Notes: generated by a model not told the origin, from the letters alone. 64,000 bases of DNA from Gambelia wislizenii (GCA_030847615.1 JAUMIR010000004.1:186498501-186562500); one strand, 5' to 3'. Shown: positions 22,501-33,035, counted from the stretch's first letter. Numbers and translations are program-made.

Positions 22501-22992
22501 CAGTTACCCCTTCACATTCACGAATTTAGCATTCTTAGTTTTGAGTATTTGCAGTTTTGGGAGGGCCTCCCCCCCCCTGCCCTCCCAAAAGCAGTGACTG
22601 GGCTTTAGAAGCCCTGTGGCTGCTTCTGGGGGGGGAGAGAAGCAGGCTGGAGGGGTGGGAGAGTGGGGAGGGGGCCTTCCGAGGCCCCCTCACCACCTTA
22701 GGAGGCCGGGCGGGGGGTGGGAGAGGCAGTGAGGGGGCCTTCCGAGGCCCCGTGAAGGCCTTGGGAGGGAGTGGGGAGGGCTGGGGAGGTGACCACGGGG
22801 CTTCTGGAGACCCTCCGGAGGCCCCATGAAGGCCTTGGGAGGGAGGGGGAGGCGGGGGGAAGTGACTATGGGGCCTCCGGAGGCCCTGTGGTTTCTTTGA
22901 CAGGGGAGGGGGAGGGCAGTCATTATTCGCGGAATTTTCACATTCGTGGGGGTCTGTGGAACCTAACCCCCGCGAATATGAAGGGATGACTC
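22501..22992. mobile_element. Tigger/mariner-like MITE with GC-rich minisatellite
   Basis: Ends are imperfect inverted repeats: left CAGTTACCCCTTCACATTCACG, right the complement of GAGTCATCCCTTCATATTCG. TA flanks both sides (22499-22500, 22993-22994). The interior is a G-rich tandem repeat. No transposase is present. The insertion site is inside the 5S SINE. Confidence 0.85.
22560..22915 (+). repeat. GC-rich minisatellite inside a MITE
   Basis: Roughly 65-75 bp units share GAGGCCCCxTGAAGGCCTTGG and GGGAGGGxxGGGGAGG motifs. About four to five degenerate units are seen. The repeat has long open frames on both strands only because it is low complexity. Confidence 0.7.
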
Positions 22993-23039
22993 TATAGCCT
23001 ATAGCACCTGGTATTCATCGGCAGTCTCCCATCCAAGTA

Positions 23040-24107
23040 CTGGTTGAGTCTCTCTTATCCAAAATGCTTGGGATCAGAGCCGTTTTGGATTTTGGAATAT
23101 TTTAGAATTTGGAATACTTGTAGATCACAATAAGATATCGTGGAGATGGGACCCAAGTCTAAATGTGAAATTCATGTATATTTTATATACACCTTATACA
23201 TATAGCCTGAAGACAATTTTATACACAATATTTTTAATAACTTTGTGCATGAAAAAAAGTTTGTGTACATCAAATCACCAAAATCAAAGGCACCACGGGG
23301 CTTGTCTTCACTAGTCACAAACCCCAAATCTGGCCCAATAATGCCACAGGATGTGTGGCCTTTTCCCACAATCTGGTACAATAGTGACACATGATGTATG
23401 GTCCTATTCGCACCAGATTCAGAGGATATCCCCTTAATCCAGGTTTTAGAATACTGTCATGTCAACAATCCATCTGCACTGAATTCAGGTGTGGGGGAGG
23501 AGAGAAAGGGCAAGTGCTGCCTTAGGTGCTACCATTTCCCCACCTCCTCAGCACCACTTCTCAGTCCAAAGGCAGAGGCCCAGCAGTAATCGCTCTCTCT
23601 CTGATGCCAAAACACCTGGCAAACCCTGCCATCATGAGGCTAGCCACCTGTTCTGACTTCAGAGAGGGCGACTACCACTGGGACTTTGATATTCCAGTGC
23701 ACAATTGCCTGGGAAAAGCAAAGCACCAGTGACAGTCGCCCTCTCTGAAAGCAAACAAGAGCCTGCCCCACCATCGCAATCTAGCTGCCTGATCTGGCTT
23801 TAGAGAAGGCAAATACTGTTAGGGCTTTGCTTTTCCCAGAGCTCAGAGTCCCACGAGTAACAGCTTTGAATGGGTGGTGAAAGTAAAAACCCAACCAAGA
23901 GTCAGGCTTTGGCAGGTGTGGTGCTGAAATCTGTGCTGTAATAGTCCAAATTTCATGCACTTCAGTTCTGGGCCAAAGTAGTCTGAATCTCCATCTGGAT
24001 TTTTACACCCATGTAGTCAAGCCCACTATCTCAGCCACTCATATGGACAATTATGGATTTTGGAATATTTCAGATTTCAGAATTCTAGATCAAGGAGATT
24101 CAACCTG
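23040..24107. mobile_element. Tigger-like non-autonomous DNA transposon, 1068 bp
   Basis: The left end CTGGTTGAGTCTCTCTTATCC and the right end (complement CAGGTTGAATCTCC) form terminal inverted repeats, with TA on both sides (23038-23039, 24108-24109). Subterminal sequence such as TTTTGGATTTTGGAATATTT is repeated in inverse near 24055. This resembles Tigger/pogo-type elements known in vertebrates. No transposase was recognised in the interior. Confidence 0.8.
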
Positions 24108-24228
24108 TACTAACCAGGGCTGACCCTGCTTAGCAGCCAAGATCAGACAGGATCTGGAGCCTTTAGGTTATTCACCTAATAAAATGCTTGACTACAAATA
24201 ACATCAGGTCAAGAGGGACTAGATTTTA

Positions 24229-24250
24229 AAACAACAACAACAACAACAAA
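24229..24250 (+). repeat. (ACA)n run
   Basis: CAACAACAACAACAACAACA; probably the tail of a SINE relic, whose body is not recognisable. Confidence 0.7.
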
Positions 24251-25648
24251 AAGCTTTTAAGCAGCAAAATGTCCTGTGGCCTGAATTTTCTGGTTCAGCA
24301 CCAAATGCCAGATGTACCCAAGGACAACTACTCTTTCTCCCCACAAAGCAAAATTGCCTCTACTTTCATGGACAAAATGACAAATAGGCTTCCCCCCCCC
24401 TCCCATTCCACTTACTGTTTTTGCTTTTTACCACTAAGAAACAAAGCCTCCTAAATGCATAATGAGCAACCACCCCCCTCCACACACACATATCCTATGG
24501 CATGCCTGGAATGCCAAAAACAAACTAAACTAAAAAAAAACCTCACAGCATCTCTCTAAGCCTTCTTAGCTTCTGCCAAGGCATGCACTGGCTTCCGTAC
24601 CTACAGCCACGGAAATTTTCAAACTGTCCTAAAGTTCTAGATTCAGACAAAATCGTGATCAAGAGGATTATGCAATTTTTCAACACTGGTTGCTTAAAAG
24701 CATCTCGATATTTGTAATGGCAGCCTTGTGTTTTGTAGGCAACCCTGTTTGCCCACCCCAATTATTTTATATCCTCAAACATATACAGTATATTGGGGGG
24801 GGGGAGCCTATCGATCTAATTTGAACTGAAAGAATATTGCAGTAACTTACTTCCAGATATTTCTCCAGCATCACAGTGTTTTTTTTAATTTGTATCTGCT
24901 CTGAAACTGACATAGTACTATACACCATACAAACATATGTAAATCTTGAAAGGTCTATTTAAACCCCCCAGTACAAAAAGTCACATTGGCTCATGGTTTG
25001 TCATGACTCAGGTAACTCATTTTAGTAGAGTCCTCCTTGACCAAAATCACTGCATGCTTAACCAGTTACTCTATACAAAACCTCCTTACAGAAGGACGGG
25101 TGAGGATGGATGTCAAGGAAGACACTCATCATTTCTTCCAACACAGGATGTTCCAAAAAGGAAGTAGTTGGATTTCAAACTGTCTACAGATTGTACTAAG
25201 AGACAGACTATAGTCTGGTTTACAAATGCATGCTTATCAAATGGTGAGTCCCGCATGTTAATGATCATCACAGAGCTCAGTTGACAGGTTTCTCACAAAA
25301 TCATAAAAGTCCTGCTGGATCAGGGGAAAACCCTTTCTCCTCCACCATTCGGTTCACACAGTGGCCAACTAGTTGCCCATGGAAAGCCTGCAAACAGGAT
25401 GGCAGTGCAATTGCACTCTCACATAATTTCAAAGGCAATGCTTTTCCACTGAATCAGTTTAAACAAACAATGGCCCCTAATCACTAAGTGCCCAGTAATC
25501 TACTCTTAAACATAAAAGGTACATGCATAGAGTAAATGAGCCTTAACCAATTTGCTTCTAGAATTCAAGATCTACAAATGTAAGACACATATGTTTAACA
25601 AACAGTATGTTCTTTTGCATTAAGGCCAAAAACTCACAAAATATTATA

Positions 25649-25798
25649 GATTTTCCTTGGGTTTTTTCTAGGCTGTGAGGCCATGTTCTGGAAGAGTTTC
25701 CATTCTCTGAAGATGCCAGCCATAGATGCAGGTGAAATGTCGGAAGTAAACTCTTCCAGAACATGGCCTCACAGCCCAGAAAAACCCCAAGGAAAATC
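25649..25798 (+). mobile_element. Penelope-like palindrome with hammerhead-like core
   Basis: Arms of about 50 bp (25649-25699 and 25748-25798) are inverted copies: left ...GCCATGTTCTGGAAGAGTTT, right AAACTCTTCCAGAACATGGC.... Between them the plus strand reads CTGAAGATGCCAGCCATAG and then GGTGAAATGTCGG. CTGA.GA ... GAAA ..TC resembles the conserved core of hammerhead ribozymes, and I recall this motif at the ends of Penelope-like elements in reptiles. A second copy is at 29851-30023. The family name is an inference. Confidence 0.55.
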
Positions 25799-25805
25799 TA
25801 TGGAT

Positions 25806-28800
25806 GCTGGCCATGAAAGCCTTCTACTTCTCACAAAATATTATTTCTTAAGTGCCAAATGATAAGGAGGCTTAAAGCTACTGAAGGGTCATGGCTCAGT
25901 GATACATCTCATGTTTTGTATGAAAATCCAAGATTCAGTCGCTGATAGTCTTAAGGTAACTGAGCAGAAATCCCTTGACTGAAACCCTGAAGAGCCACAG
26001 GCAGTCATTATAGAGGAGGGGCAGTCAGAGTACAGTCAAGGGCTTCATATGACCCCAGAACTGTTCTTGAGGCTCCAAAGACACACACACACACACACAC
26101 AATGAAAAAAATGTCAAAAATTGGCAGAAATTTGCTAGGATGCCTCTAGGGGGCATAGCAAGCAATTTCACCTGCAGGCTGTTTCAGACCCAAGAACCAC
26201 ATTTTTTAAACCAGAAAGTAAACCTGACTGTTTACTGGTTTTAAAAAGGCCTCTCCTAGGCCTAAAACAGACTCAATGAGAGCCCTTTGGCTCCCCCCCC
26301 CCGCCCCCTGGCCGCATGGAAATGAATCATGCCTTGTTGCTCAAGGAATTGCTCAACTTACTCTTGAGTAGACATGTCTAGAACTGAGTGGTACTTCCTC
26401 TGATTGGTGAGAAAATGTTCAAAGGGGTAAGAATTATATTTGCTCCTACACCCTCTATTTTGGCTGCCCCTGGCCCTAACCACTGAAGCAATGCAGCTCC
26501 CAAGACCACCCCAAAATTGGAATTTGGCTCCTTGACCAAGAGTTTCCCCATCTCTGCCACAGAAAATACTGAGCTACGATGGATCAATGGCTCTCAGTAC
26601 AAGGAAGCATCCTAAAACTACTAATGCTATGGACATTCACCTGGGATACTTCCCAGAGAACACAGTGAAACTGAATAAACATCCACAGAAATAGGCGACG
26701 TGAGTCATCCTTGTGTTGTAACCTGGAAAACTACAGCATACTTTTGAATTCCCTCTAAATCAATAAATGAAGTAGCCACCATTTCACCCGCCTAGCACTC
26801 CCACCCCCGCATCCCTTTGTCCATTCTCCCACAGTGTAAGCAAGATTCCAGATTTGCTGCACATCAATTGGGAAGAGTGGGATAAAACATGTAGAATAAG
26901 CAGAAAAATTCTCAGTCAATTCACATCTCAATTTAAGGTATCAGCACAGTTCTCTGGCTTGAAACCTAGCAGTGCTTTTTATCTAAAATGCCATATAACA
27001 AACAATCTGTAGGGTTTGTACTCCAAACATGGAAACAGTCAAGAATGATACCCCCCCCCAAGCCCCAAGAAAAATTCTAGGGTTTTAGTTGTATTTACTG
27101 GTTGCATCTGATTGCACAGCTTATCTTCCTGAACTATAGGTTTGGGGTTCAATCCTGAGCCTACCCATATGGACAGGGCTAGATTGGACTAGGAAAGATA
27201 AGGCTGTTGGGCCACCAGCCAGCCAGGGTCGCCAGATACTGCCTGCCTTGCTCCCACTCCCTGTATCACCACACCTCTGCCACAACTCTCTGTCCCAAGC
27301 CCTCCTGGTAGGACACTTGACAACAGTCATCCCACTTCGAAAGTGCCAGAGCTATGGAGAGAAAAACACATCCCATCAGATCACCCCCTTGATCTGAGAG
27401 ACCATCCTTGCTCATGGGGGATGCTGCCCCCTCCAGCATGTCTTCATTGTGTTGCCCCAACTTCCCACTGAAGTGGGGAGGAGAGAATGCAGAGGAAAGC
27501 CAACCCCAGCGGTGTGTGCACTGTTGCCCTCACTCTCTAGGATGCCTGTGGTCTGAGAGAGGCCTTGTGGAACAAAGAGGAGCCACTCCTGCCACTTGAC
27601 CCTTGGCCCTGAGGCACCCAACTGTGGGGCAGCAAAGACTCCCACTGATTTTAGTGTCAGGAGAGTGGGAATGAACTAGCAGGGGGAATCCAACAAACAC
27701 CAGCAGCTTCCCCTTTGCCGAAAATGAGAAGCTTGTACTACACTCATTCTCTCATGTGGAGCAGATGGTCTGAGCAATAACTGGGTTTCTAATTATGATA
27801 AACAAATGGTGAATATATAAAAACAAGTGAGACCTGCAACAAAGCATTGCAGTGTAGAGTGTTCCCACTTACTCGTTCAATCAGTCCTGCCTTCCTTCAT
27901 AATACTCAATTTGATTCCTTTTCCCACCCAAAGTTCGAAGCCCTACCCCGGTTGATGAACATACATCCAGTCTTTACTGAGATGTTTGGAGGGCTCCCCA
28001 CTGCATCCCTACTTTGGAGATTTCTCCTGCAAAAGATTGTATTTCTGCAAATTCTAGGGCTCCCCAAACCTCTGGATGGAGGTGGTGCTCTGTCAGCTAC
28101 ATAAGCAAGAACATTCCCTCTGAATATCAGAAATAAGAGAAAAGATGGCTCCTTTAACCCCTCGCTTTGAACGAAAACATTCTTAAAGGTGCTGGGTACC
28201 TAATGCACTTTTGTAGCTGTGAAACTTTGCTCCTTGAATAACAAACACCAATAAGGTTAATCTGTCCGCAGGAAGGAAACCAAGCAAATGAATTAGAGGA
28301 ATTAAATTGCAAGCCTAAGCACACTTACTTGGCCATGAACTCCACTTAAATCTACGAGACTTATTTCCATGGAACCTTGCTGATGACTGAAGCATCAATG
28401 TGCTTTGTTCCTTCCACTAATATTATATTTCACTAAAAGAACCAGAGTGTGAACGGGCCCCAAAGCAACCCTTGGGGGTGAAGCCTGTTAATTGCCTTCC
28501 CCGGTTGCTATGTATAGAAGTTACCCAAGAGATTGCATAAAGTAATTTTGGTGCTTGGAGATCAAAAGACAAGAACAGTTCAGAGCTGATTTTTAAAACA
28601 GCTAGAAAGCAAAGAGGGTCCCTGCCTCATCAAATAGGCCGACCACACATGGGGACACAGCAGCAGCAGAGCTGCAATTAGCTGCATTCACCATGCAGAA
28701 ACAAGAGGTGAAATTATTTATCAACCTAAAAATGAAAAGAGGAAAAGGCAGCATAGGCTCTGGAGAATAGAAAAGCAGACCAAGATAGGCTATAGCATGT

Positions 28801-29051
28801 GAGGGATTTCACTAGAGAGCAGAGCTATTAAAAACAGAGCAGCTGGTACTAAAGTATGGCTAAAATCCTTTAAAAGAAAAACTTTCCTAAGATGAATCAA
28901 CCCCACCAAATGAAAGGGAACTTGATTCTGAGTAATATGCATAGAATAAAATTACCCAGCTGAATAACAATAGGATCAAATACAGAAATCAAACATGAAC
29001 TTCATATTTCCATTAACTGGAGACCAATAAAGGCATAAGTATTGAGAATGG
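25806..29051. other. Intronic sequence with few recognised repeats
   Basis: It contains a (CA)n run at 26084-26101 and homopolymer C runs near 26294 and 27051. No domain-bearing ORF, RNA gene or clear transposon was recognised. The 27120-27650 part is GC-richer but shows no splice-bounded conserved reading frame that I can identify. Confidence 0.4.
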
Positions 29052-29059
29052 ATTACATC

Positions 29060-29426
29060 AGCAATTCTTAACCTGTGGCCCCGTTAGGGCCCATGATGCC
29101 TTCACAGAGGGTCCACCAAAGGCTTGAAGGCTGCTCAGCCCATCTGACAGAAGCTGGCTGGCTGGCTTGACCTGGGCATTGCCATTCAATCCAGTCCAGC
29201 CACAAATTTGCAGGAAGAAGTAGGAGAAAAGTCTTCCCTCCCCTCCAGTGTCTCTGAGGGAAAGGTTAATGGATGGTGTAATTGTATCATCATCATCATC
29301 ATCACCATCAGGTGTTGTTGTTGTTAGAGTTTTAAATCTTGAGTTAAGTAGTCTTGGTGGGGGGTCTGTGACAACAAAAGATATTCGAAGGGGATCTCTG
29401 GTAAATAAAAGGTTAAGAGCCACTGC
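29060..29426. mobile_element. hAT-type MITE, 367 bp, 8-bp TSD
   Basis: The left end AGCAATTCTTAACCTG and right end (complement GCAGTGGCTCTTAACC) are imperfect inverted repeats. ATTACATC is duplicated exactly on both sides (29052-29059, 29427-29434), the 8-bp size typical of hAT elements. The interior carries (ATC)n and (GTT)n expansions (29287-29330). A second copy is at 42436-42803. No transposase. Confidence 0.9.
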
Positions 29427-29850
29427 ATTACATCATCATCATCATCATCACTACTCTTACTAGTACAAAAACTGAATTGGCCTATGGTCCCCTGAATCAT
29501 GGAATTCGGACCTGCATTAACACTCCTGTGAGCATGTTGCAGCAAAACTAAGAGTGGAGCTCTCTCAGTTTAAAAAAAAACACCCATTAGATAGTTACAA
29601 CAAAGCTTTCATTTGAGCACAAACCCGCCTTGAACTACAGCTCCCAATTAAACTCCAAACCACTGGTGAATAGAGGAAGACGATCATTTAATTAAACAAA
29701 AAATTAACAATTAAGAAGGGAAGGCGGGCACTCTACATATGTTCGAAGGCTCCTTTCTATTTTTAGACGTTTGGGAGGACCAGAGCCAATGTCCCAAGGT
29801 TGGCTGTGGGCCACAGGGGTTAAAGCAGAGCTGTGTGACAAAGTCCCACA

Positions 29851-30023
29851 AGATTTTCCTTGGGGTTTTTTTCCAGGCTGAGAGGCTGTTTTCTGGAAGA
29901 GTTTACTTCTGACATTTCGCCTGCATCTGTGGGGGAATGCCAGCCACAGATGCAGGCGAAACGTCAGAAGTAAACTCTTCCAGAAAACAGCTTCACAGCC
30001 CTGAAAAAAACCAAGAAAAATCT
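29851..30023 (+). mobile_element. Penelope-like palindrome near ADCY2 exon 1
   Basis: The inverted arms run 29851-29933 and 29939-30023, so nearly the whole element folds on itself with a loop of about 5 bases. The right arm reads CCAGCCACAGATGCAGGCG and AAACGTCAGAAGTAAACTC; the left arm is its complement. It belongs with 25649-25798 but lacks the CTGAAGA part of the hammerhead-like core. It lies about 250 bp downstream of the ADCY2 exon 1 donor, in intron 1. Confidence 0.6.
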
Positions 30024-30263
30024 ATGGGTGCTGGCCGTGAAAGCCTTCGACTTCACAAAGCCCCCCAACTTCTCCTTCGACGGCAACAGAGCGGGAGGAC
30101 CAAAAGCCACAAGCCGGCTCCGGTCCGCCCCGTCTCAACTTGCGCAGCGGAGCGCAGCCCCGGCCCTTCTTTTTTTCCCCAGCCGCTCGGCCAGGCTTTG
30201 GCGGGACTCCTCCTCGACGGCCTGCCCGCTTTTCCTCGGAGGGCAGGGGAGGGCGAAAGCCCC

Positions 30264-30269
30264 ACTTAC
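30264..30269 (-). promoter_or_regulatory. ADCY2: ADCY2 exon 1 splice donor GTAAGT
   Basis: Minus strand CTG|GTAAGTGGGG. It is a consensus donor exactly at the point where similarity to ADCY2 stops, supporting the exon boundary. Confidence 0.9.
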
Positions 30270-30542
30270 CAGCCCGGAGGCGACGAAGAAGAGGGCGAGG
30301 AGAGCCAGGCAGGCGCCGATCACGATGAGCAGCAGGAAGACGAGGAGCGGGTGCTGCTGGCTCATGCAGTAGTACGACTCGTAGAGCCAGTCGCGGCGGC
30401 GGCGGCGGCGGCGGGGGGGGCGGCCCAGGCAAAAGAGGCCCAGGCGGAGGGGGCCCCGCTGGGAAGAGTCCTCCGGAGCCCCGCCGCCTTCGCCCTCGGC
30501 GCCCACCCCGCCGCCCTCCAGCAAGTACCGGTGCCGCCTCAT
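30270..30542 (-). CDS. ADCY2: ADCY2, first coding exon (adenylate cyclase type 2)
   Basis: This exon encodes the N-terminus of adenylate cyclase 2, a plasma-membrane enzyme that makes cAMP from ATP and is stimulated by Gs-alpha and G-beta-gamma. The 91-residue exon starts MRRHRYLL, continues through an acidic/Gly-rich and Arg-rich linker (residues 9-50), and reaches DWLYESYYCMSQQHPL (51-66), nearly identical to mammalian ADCY2. It then begins the first transmembrane helix (LVFLLLIVIGACLALLALFF, about 67-86). The coding part ends in phase 0 at Leu91, directly followed by GTAAGT (plus strand 30264-30269). ATG at 30540-30542 is chosen because the family starts with M-(x)n-MRRxRYL and the context is GCGGCCATGA. 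An in-frame ATG lies upstream at 30785, but the intervening residues are not conserved. Seven consecutive Arg come from a CGN repeat. The rest of the gene is outside the window. Confidence 0.93.
30390..30420. repeat. GCG/CCG trinucleotide run in ADCY2 exon 1
   Basis: Plus strand (GCG)n followed by a G run; on the coding strand it gives CCC/CGC codons and the poly-Arg segment of the ADCY2 N-terminus. Length variation would change the Arg tract. Confidence 0.85.
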
Positions 30543-30964
30543 GGCCGCGGGCTGGGCAGGAACGGCAGCCTTGGAGCACGACCGCGGGCTCCCAAACTCC
30601 TCCTCAAGAGCAGCAGCAGCCCGACGACGACCACGCCGGACGCCCGACTCTTTGGGCTCCTCCGAGCGCCGAGAGGAGCAGCAGCGACAGCCGCCGACGC
30701 CGCCTCGGCCCCGGCATGATGGGGGCGCGAAGGGAGGCGGTGGCGCGGGGACCGGAGGGAGGGAGGGAGGCACAGGCGCGCACACGGGCGCTCACACCGC
30801 CCCGCTCGGACCAGCCTTGCCCCCCCCCCGCCGCCTCCCCCCGTCCTGGGTGGGAGGTGAGCACGCAAGCAGCCTCCCAGCTCCGACGTGTAGCTACAGC
30901 CTCGGCCGCCTGGAGGGGAGGGCGGCCGCCTCTGTCCAGCCTTGGAGGAGGAGAAAGCGGGCTC

Positions 30965-31860
30965 CCCCGCCCTTGAAGCTGCCCCCTTTCCCCCTTGCCC
31001 TCCTTCCTTGAAGCTGCCCCCTTTCCTTCCCCCTCTAGCTGCCCCCTTTCCTCCTCCCCTTTTGAAGATGCCCCCCTTTCTTTCCCCACTCTAGCTGCCC
31101 CCTTGCCCTCCCTCTCTAGCTGCGTCCCTTTCCTCCTCCCCCTTTGAAGATGCCCCTATTTCCCCTCCCCCTTTGAAGATGCCCCCTTTCTTCCCCCCTC
31201 TAGTTGCCCCCTTTCCCTTGCCCTCCCCCTTGCAGCTGCCCCCCTTTCCTCCTCCCCCTTTGAAGCTGCCCCCCTTTCCTCCTCCCACTTTGAAGCTGCC
31301 CCTATTTCTCCTCCCCCTTTGAAGATGCCCCCTTTCTTTCCTCCCTCTAGCTGCCCCTTGCCCTCCCCCTCTAGCTGGGCCCCTTTTCCTCCTCCCCCTT
31401 GAAGCTGCCCCCTTTCCTCCTCCCCCTTTGAAGATGCCCCCCTTTCCTTCCCCACTCTAGCTGCCCCTTTCCCCTCTAGCTGCCCCCTTTCCTCCTCCCC
31501 CCTTGAAGCTGCCCCCTTCCGCCCTCTCTAACTGCCGTCGTCCCCATTGCAGCTCCCCCCTTTCCTCCTCCCCCTTTGAAGATGCCCCCATTTCCACTCC
31601 CCCTTTCAAGATGCCCCCTTTCCTTCCCCCGCTCTAGATGCCCCCTTTCCCCTTGCCCTCCCCTTCTAGCTGCCCCCCTTTCCTCCCCTGCCTTTGAAGA
31701 TGCCCCCTTTCCCCTCTCTAGCTACCCCTCCCCCTTGCCCTCCCCCTCTAGCTGCTCCCCTTTCCTCCTCCCCCTTTGAAGATGCCCCCCTTTCCCCCTT
31801 GTCCTTCCCCTTTAGCTGCCCCCTCCCCCTTGCCCTCCCTCCCTTGAAGCTGGGTACATT
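30965..31860. repeat. Pyrimidine-rich minisatellite upstream of ADCY2
   Basis: About 900 bp of degenerate tandem units on the plus strand, built from two related cassettes. One has TTTGAAGATGCCCCC (for example near 31140, 31170, 31320, 31430, 31570, 31695, 31776). The other has CTCTAGCTGCCCCC (near 31035, 31090, 31745), separated by CCTTTCCTCCTCCCC stretches. The minus (ADCY2-sense) strand is G/A-rich with many runs of three or more G. Reading frames here are repeat artefacts. Confidence 0.9.
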
Positions 31861-33015
31861 CCCGCCGACACTTTTTTGAGCCTGCGTTATCTGCTTTCGG
31901 AAAGCCTGCCATGCCGCTGGTTCTTAAGCATACGCAGAGCGCCGCGAGTGGGAACGCCGCCAAGCGAGCGGGTTGTGCTGCCCCTGAAGCTTCCCCTACG
32001 ACGGCCCCCATAGAGAGGATTGGGTGACAGTGTCTCTGGCCATAATACTTGTTGGAGAGCCACGCTGTGTCCTTATTCCGCCGCAAATGCGTTTCGCGTC
32101 CATGCGAGTGTGCCTTCCATCCCCCCACCCCCCGGTGGCGCTCTGATGGATGGCAACCCCTTGGAAACAAGCCCAGTCGGGTCAAGTCGGCGAGCCTGGC
32201 GAGTAAACCTTGCGCTCTGAGCCCTACTACAGCCCTTTCTGGAGGGGAATGTGAGCCACGGGGTTGTTTAACACGGGCCCAAACCCAGCAGCTTTCCCAA
32301 GGGTGATAAAACATAAGCAGAGTTCTCTTAACTCGCATTAAAACGACGACGTGCGAAACTGGACGGCTTCCAATAAGCCCGGCATCAGGTCCAAGTTTCT
32401 GGCTCTCTGCGGTGCTGCCGTGCGGGTGGTTTTGTGTTTGTTTCGAACCGGAGCAAAAGCTGCTGTTCCTTCCAGCAGCCGTCGGATCCTATCCGTATTT
32501 AAACATGATCGTCCCGCTTCTTTTTTCTTCTTCTTCTAGTTGCCATGCTTTGGGCTTGTGTTTACAGCCTGCGTATTTCTCAAGGCTTTTGACCCGACCG
32601 TCTTCCAAGCGCATTTTTGTCGCCCTTTCCCGCGATGGTCATGGAAACGGCGACTGCCATTGCAGCAAAGGGTCCTTTCATGCAAGCGATTGCTAAGTAG
32701 CATTCCTGTGCTGGGGCCATCAAGCAGGGCACCCCCGCCCTTGCCAATGGCTTAGGGCTGGTCAAAGAAGTTTGGCTGCCAGAGGTGGGGTAGCAAACGC
32801 TTCCCTCCCTCCAGCCCCACCGAGGTGCATACTAGCAGACCCAGAGGCGGCCAAATTATTTTGGCACCTGAGGCAAAAAAGCCCACATTTTCCTTTCCTT
32901 CACAATAGAAATACAAATAATAAATTAAATCACTGAACAGTCTGCTGCCTTTTAATGACATCCAAAATCTCCTGCCAGAAGTGGTCACTCACTCTGCCTA
33001 AAACAGAGTAGTTGC
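31861..33015. other. Upstream GC-moderate sequence, no gene recognised
   Basis: CpG density stays moderately high to about 32700, which may be the edge of the regulatory region. A pyrimidine run is at 32520-32536. No conserved ORF was recognised on either strand. Confidence 0.4.
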
Positions 33016-33035
33016 ACTAGGGGAAAAAAATCCTA

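Larger units (their letters stand above)
22412..24175 (-). mobile_element. 5S rRNA-derived SINE split by two DNA transposons
   Basis: The three pieces are 22412-22500, 22993-23039 and 24108-24175. The plus-strand order is tail (CACCTTCAAGTCACCTGTC), body (CCTCTGAAATA / TAGCCTATAGCACCTGG), and then the complement of 5S rRNA (CTCCCATCCAAGTA / CTAACCAGGGCTGACCCTGC). Removing the two inserts with one TA each restores a continuous SINE matching the copy at 48683-48925. It is a relic of a 5S rRNA gene, not a functional 5S gene. Confidence 0.88.
30050..30960. promoter_or_regulatory. ADCY2: CpG island / ADCY2 promoter and 5' UTR region
   Basis: The region is very rich in C, G and CpG, in contrast to AT-rich surroundings. 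It covers ADCY2 exon 1 and several hundred bases upstream on the minus strand. No TATA box is seen near the start codon, as is usual for CpG-island promoters. The transcription start cannot be placed from sequence alone. Confidence 0.8.

Noticed and set aside
24108..24175. 5S rRNA gene
   Set aside because: The 5S similarity here, at 48860 and at 49810, is partial and attached to SINE bodies; these are 5S-derived SINEs.
29937..30719. 260-codon plus-strand ORF across the CpG island, and other long ORFs on both strands there
   Set aside because: They are antisense or out of frame to ADCY2 exon 1. GC-rich DNA lacks stop codons by chance, and the ORF begins inside the Penelope-like palindrome. 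The peptides are low-complexity Arg/Ala/Pro.
30542..30785. ADCY2 start at the upstream in-frame ATG (30785)
   Set aside because: The 81 extra residues are Pro/Arg/Gly low complexity and unlike any ADCY2 N-terminus; the ATG at 30542 matches the family start and has better context.
31091..31455. Lys/Gly/Glu-rich minus-strand ORFs
   Set aside because: They are translations of the minisatellite; no domain and no splice context.
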